Shown in pieces: positions 62,234 to 64,000 of a stretch of 64,000 bases of DNA. The DNA lies in contig JAHBXE010000012.1 of NCBI GenBank assembly GCA_019636625.1, forward strand, positions 60,258 through 124,257, in the 5' to 3' direction. Within the stretch, counting starts at the first letter, position 1; every line of letters begins with the position of its first letter. A program made the translations under genes and the position numbers. The notes beneath the pieces were generated by a model, which was not told the DNA's origin, ran no database searches, and saw only the letters and a list, made by a program, of their open reading frames with translations. This DNA is from Phycisphaeraceae bacterium (lineage in GTDB: Bacteria > Planctomycetota > Phycisphaerae > Phycisphaerales > UBA1924).

Positions 62234-63964
62234 GTGGCACACCCTTCGCCAAGTCAAACCTTTACGACCGAGTTCGGCCACGAGATCGAGGCCGAGCGCG
62301 AGCGTTGGCTCAGCCGCCGCTTCCTGTGGTACACAGGCGCTGTCGTTGTTCTCAACATCCTCTCGCTCTTGGGCACCGCCATTCAGTTTGCCACTTCAGG
62401 CGGCGACAAGACGGCCGCGCCGGGCGGCGCTGAGGTCGGCTTTGCCTTCGGCAGCGGCGTCTTCACGCTGCTGCTCTACGGCGCCGCGTTCTGGTACGTC
62501 CGCCGCCATCCCACGCCGAAAGTGCCCCCCCTCCGCATCGTCTATTGGCTCATCATCATCTCCGGCGTCGTTCAATTGCTCGCCGGGCCGATCCTCGCCC
62601 GCCAGGTTGTCCAACGTCCCGAAGTCCGCATCAGTTCCACATCCTCCATCTCCGTCTCGCCGTCAACGCCTGATGAGGCTCCGCCACCGGTCACCGAAGA
62701 GCAAGCCCAGGTACCGGCCGCCAAAGCGCCGGCCGCCACCTCGCCCGACGATGACCCCGCCAAGGTCAAGGCTCGCCAGCAAGCACTCGCCACCGCCGTC
62801 GCCGGCGGCATGGGCGCCTTCGGCCTCCTCGGCCTTCACTTCTTCGCCTGCCTCTTCCTGCCCTGGACCCCCGGCGAATCGCTCAAGCCCCTCGTCCCGC
62901 TCCTCATCCTCAACGCCGTCATCATCGTCGGCTTCATGGCCCACGCCACGATCACCGGTGTCGGCTCCGTCAGGCTCGCCATCCTCGGCTCCGTCTTCAT
63001 CCTCCTCTCCGCCTTCGTCGCTCTTCCCGGCGCCGCCATCTGCTGGTGGCGAAACAGCCGCTTCCGCGATCGATTCTCCAACCGCATGCTCCGCGGCCGC
63101 TACCTCGAACTCCGCCAGGAGCTCACCAACGCCCGAACCATCCACGAGTCCCTCTTTCCCCGCCCCCACACCACCGGTCCCCTTCGGTTCAACTACATCT
63201 ACGAGCCCATGCGACAGATCGGCGGCGACTACCTCTACGCGACTTTCAACAACCGGGACAACGGGCACAAGTCCCTCAGCATCGTTCTCATTGATGTCAC
63301 CGGCCACGGCATTCCGGCAGCCCTCACGGTCAACCGCCTCCACGGCGAACTTGAACGTATCTTCGCCGAGAACCCCGAAACCGGGCCCGGCGAGGTCCTC
63401 CGGCTCCTCAACAGCTACGTCCACCTCACCCTCGCCACCCACTCCGTGTATGTCACCGCTGTCTGCTTCCGGGTCCACACCGATGCCGACACCCTCGACT
63501 ACGCCAGCGGCGGCCACCCGCCCGCTTTCATCCGCACCGCCGACGGCCGTGTCGAACAGTTGGACTCCACCAGCTTCGTCCTCGGGGCCTGCGCCGGCGC
63601 CGACTTCCACCCCGCCGAAAAGACCATTCCCTTCCACCGAGGCGACACGCTCATCGCGTACACCGACGGCGCACTGGAAGCCCGTGATAAGCACGGCCGG
63701 TTTCTCGGCGTGGCCGGCATGCTCCGAATCATCGCAAGAACAGCCGATCAGCGGGGCCGCGAGTCAGGCGGCGGAGCAACCGGAGAAGGCAGCGGTGGGG
63801 GCAGCACCCCGGGCGTCGCGACAGACATCCTCAAAGCCGTCGAGCACCATCGCCACGGTCCCACCGAGGACGACACCCTCATCATCGAAGTAACCCGCGC
63901 CATCGAAGCCTCCCCCGAATCCCTCCGCAAGTCCGCAATCTGTTCCCGCCCCACCCACACATAA
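62234..63964 (+). CDS. Membrane-bound PP2C-type (SpoIIE/RsbU-like) phosphatase
   Basis: 576 residues, GTG start at 62234. Six or so hydrophobic segments in residues 29-285 (RFLWYTGAVVVLNILSLLG, VPPLRIVYWLIIISGVVQLL, LGLHFFACLFLPW, and others), with a Pro/Ala/Ser loop at about 140-180. The catalytic domain has MRQIGGDYLY (metal Asp), LIDVTGHGIPAAL (DVTGHG), YASGGHPPAF, LIAYTDGALEARD and EDDTLIIEV, the full acid set of SpoIIE phosphatases that dephosphorylate anti-sigma antagonists. A Gly/Ser insert lies at about 515-530. It may act in a sigma-regulating switch, though no partner is adjacent. Followed by the end of the window. Confidence 0.9.
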   Translation: MAHPSPSQTFTTEFGHEIEAERERWLSRRFLWYTGAVVVLNILSLLGTAIQFATSGGDKTAAPGGAEVGFAFGSGVFTLLLYGAAFWYVRRHPTPKVPPLRIVYWLIIISGVVQLLAGPILARQVVQRPEVRISSTSSISVSPSTPDEAPPPVTEEQAQVPAAKAPAATSPDDDPAKVKARQQALATAVAGGMGAFGLLGLHFFACLFLPWTPGESLKPLVPLLILNAVIIVGFMAHATITGVGSVRLAILGSVFILLSAFVALPGAAICWWRNSRFRDRFSNRMLRGRYLELRQELTNARTIHESLFPRPHTTGPLRFNYIYEPMRQIGGDYLYATFNNRDNGHKSLSIVLIDVTGHGIPAALTVNRLHGELERIFAENPETGPGEVLRLLNSYVHLTLATHSVYVTAVCFRVHTDADTLDYASGGHPPAFIRTADGRVEQLDSTSFVLGACAGADFHPAEKTIPFHRGDTLIAYTDGALEARDKHGRFLGVAGMLRIIARTADQRGRESGGGATGEGSGGGSTPGVATDILKAVEHHRHGPTEDDTLIIEVTRAIEASPESLRKSAICSRPTHT

Positions 63965-63970
63965 AATCCG

Positions 63971-64000
63971 ACTGCGTCACTGCGTCACTGCGTCACTGCG
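63971..64000. repeat. 8-bp tandem array at the right edge
   Basis: The unit ACTGCGTC is repeated three times plus ACTGCG, continuing to the last base. It starts 6 bp past the stop of the phosphatase gene. Its full length cannot be seen. The CTGCGTC word recalls the ends of the dispersed intergenic elements. Confidence 0.75.

Noticed and set aside
62133..63893. 586-codon Ser/Pro-rich frame overlapping the SpoIIE phosphatase on the same strand
   Set aside because: Low-complexity composition typical of a shifted frame; the phosphatase frame has all catalytic motifs.

Overview
The window looks like a chromosomal segment of a high-GC planctomycete, most likely class Phycisphaerae. The support is a combination of marks rather than one marker gene: secreted proteins with paired NCDGSTGTP/LTANDF dockerin-like repeats, P-x-P/hydrophobic/Arg C-terminal sorting tails (PEP-CTERM type), several FTLIELLVV prepilins, a ThuA-DUF1080 fusion, a TIGR02999-like sigma factor coupled to a Ser/Thr kinase, and a type III glutamine synthetase. 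The taxonomic call is an inference from these families; no rRNA is present. I see no phage, IS element, CRISPR array or plasmid functions.

Layout: 1-2.1 kb holds the end of an acyl-CoA synthetase, a small transaldolase and a RidA protein. 2.1-7.5 kb is a surface/secretion block with two DUF1559-like prepilins around a Gly-rich secreted protein with an N-terminal dockerin-like module, and a PEP-CTERM-type protein. 7.8-11.2 kb is a dTDP-L-rhamnose operon (rfbA, a divergent rfbC, rfbD, rfbB). 11.2-17.4 kb carries panD, a very large lipoprotein fusing an M14 carboxypeptidase to a DPP IV-like serine peptidase, metF and a C26 glutamine amidotransferase-like gene. 17.4-25.0 kb has two DUF4340 genes, purD and a GldG-type ABC export operon. 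25.2-32.2 kb has a deiminase-like enzyme, a PEP-CTERM-type protein, an ATP-citrate-lyase-like gene pair and a dockerin-bearing secreted protein. 32.3-38.8 kb has a small putative DNA-binding protein, tRNA-Ile(CAU), glnN, a TerC-PGPGW membrane protein, another PEP-CTERM-type protein and a degenerate QueC-like protein. 38.8-44.7 kb is a sugar catabolism cluster: ThuA-DUF1080, a periplasmic sugar-binding protein and permease, a TIM-barrel isomerase and a Gfo/Idh/MocA dehydrogenase. 44.8-52.8 kb has lysC and a type II secretion/pilus-like block (two GspG-like pseudopilins, a GspH-like one, a secretin, a TPR lipoprotein). 52.8-64 kb has a BNR-repeat protein coupled to a MoaD/ThiS-like protein, a HAF-repeat dockerin protein, the sigma factor-kinase pair, a PNPOx-like protein, recJ, a PduO-type cobalamin adenosyltransferase and a membrane SpoIIE phosphatase.

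The most intriguing unexplained structure is a dispersed intergenic element of about 100-140 bp, present at least four times (1438-1568, 8569-8710, 43482-43586, 44747-44847). Each copy is an inverted repeat built from GAACGC, GCGGAG and CGCAGAG words on the left and CTCTGCG, CTCCGC and GCGTTCA on the right. Three copies end only 9-18 bp before a start codon. An 8-bp tandem array with related words (ACTGCGTC) runs off the right edge.
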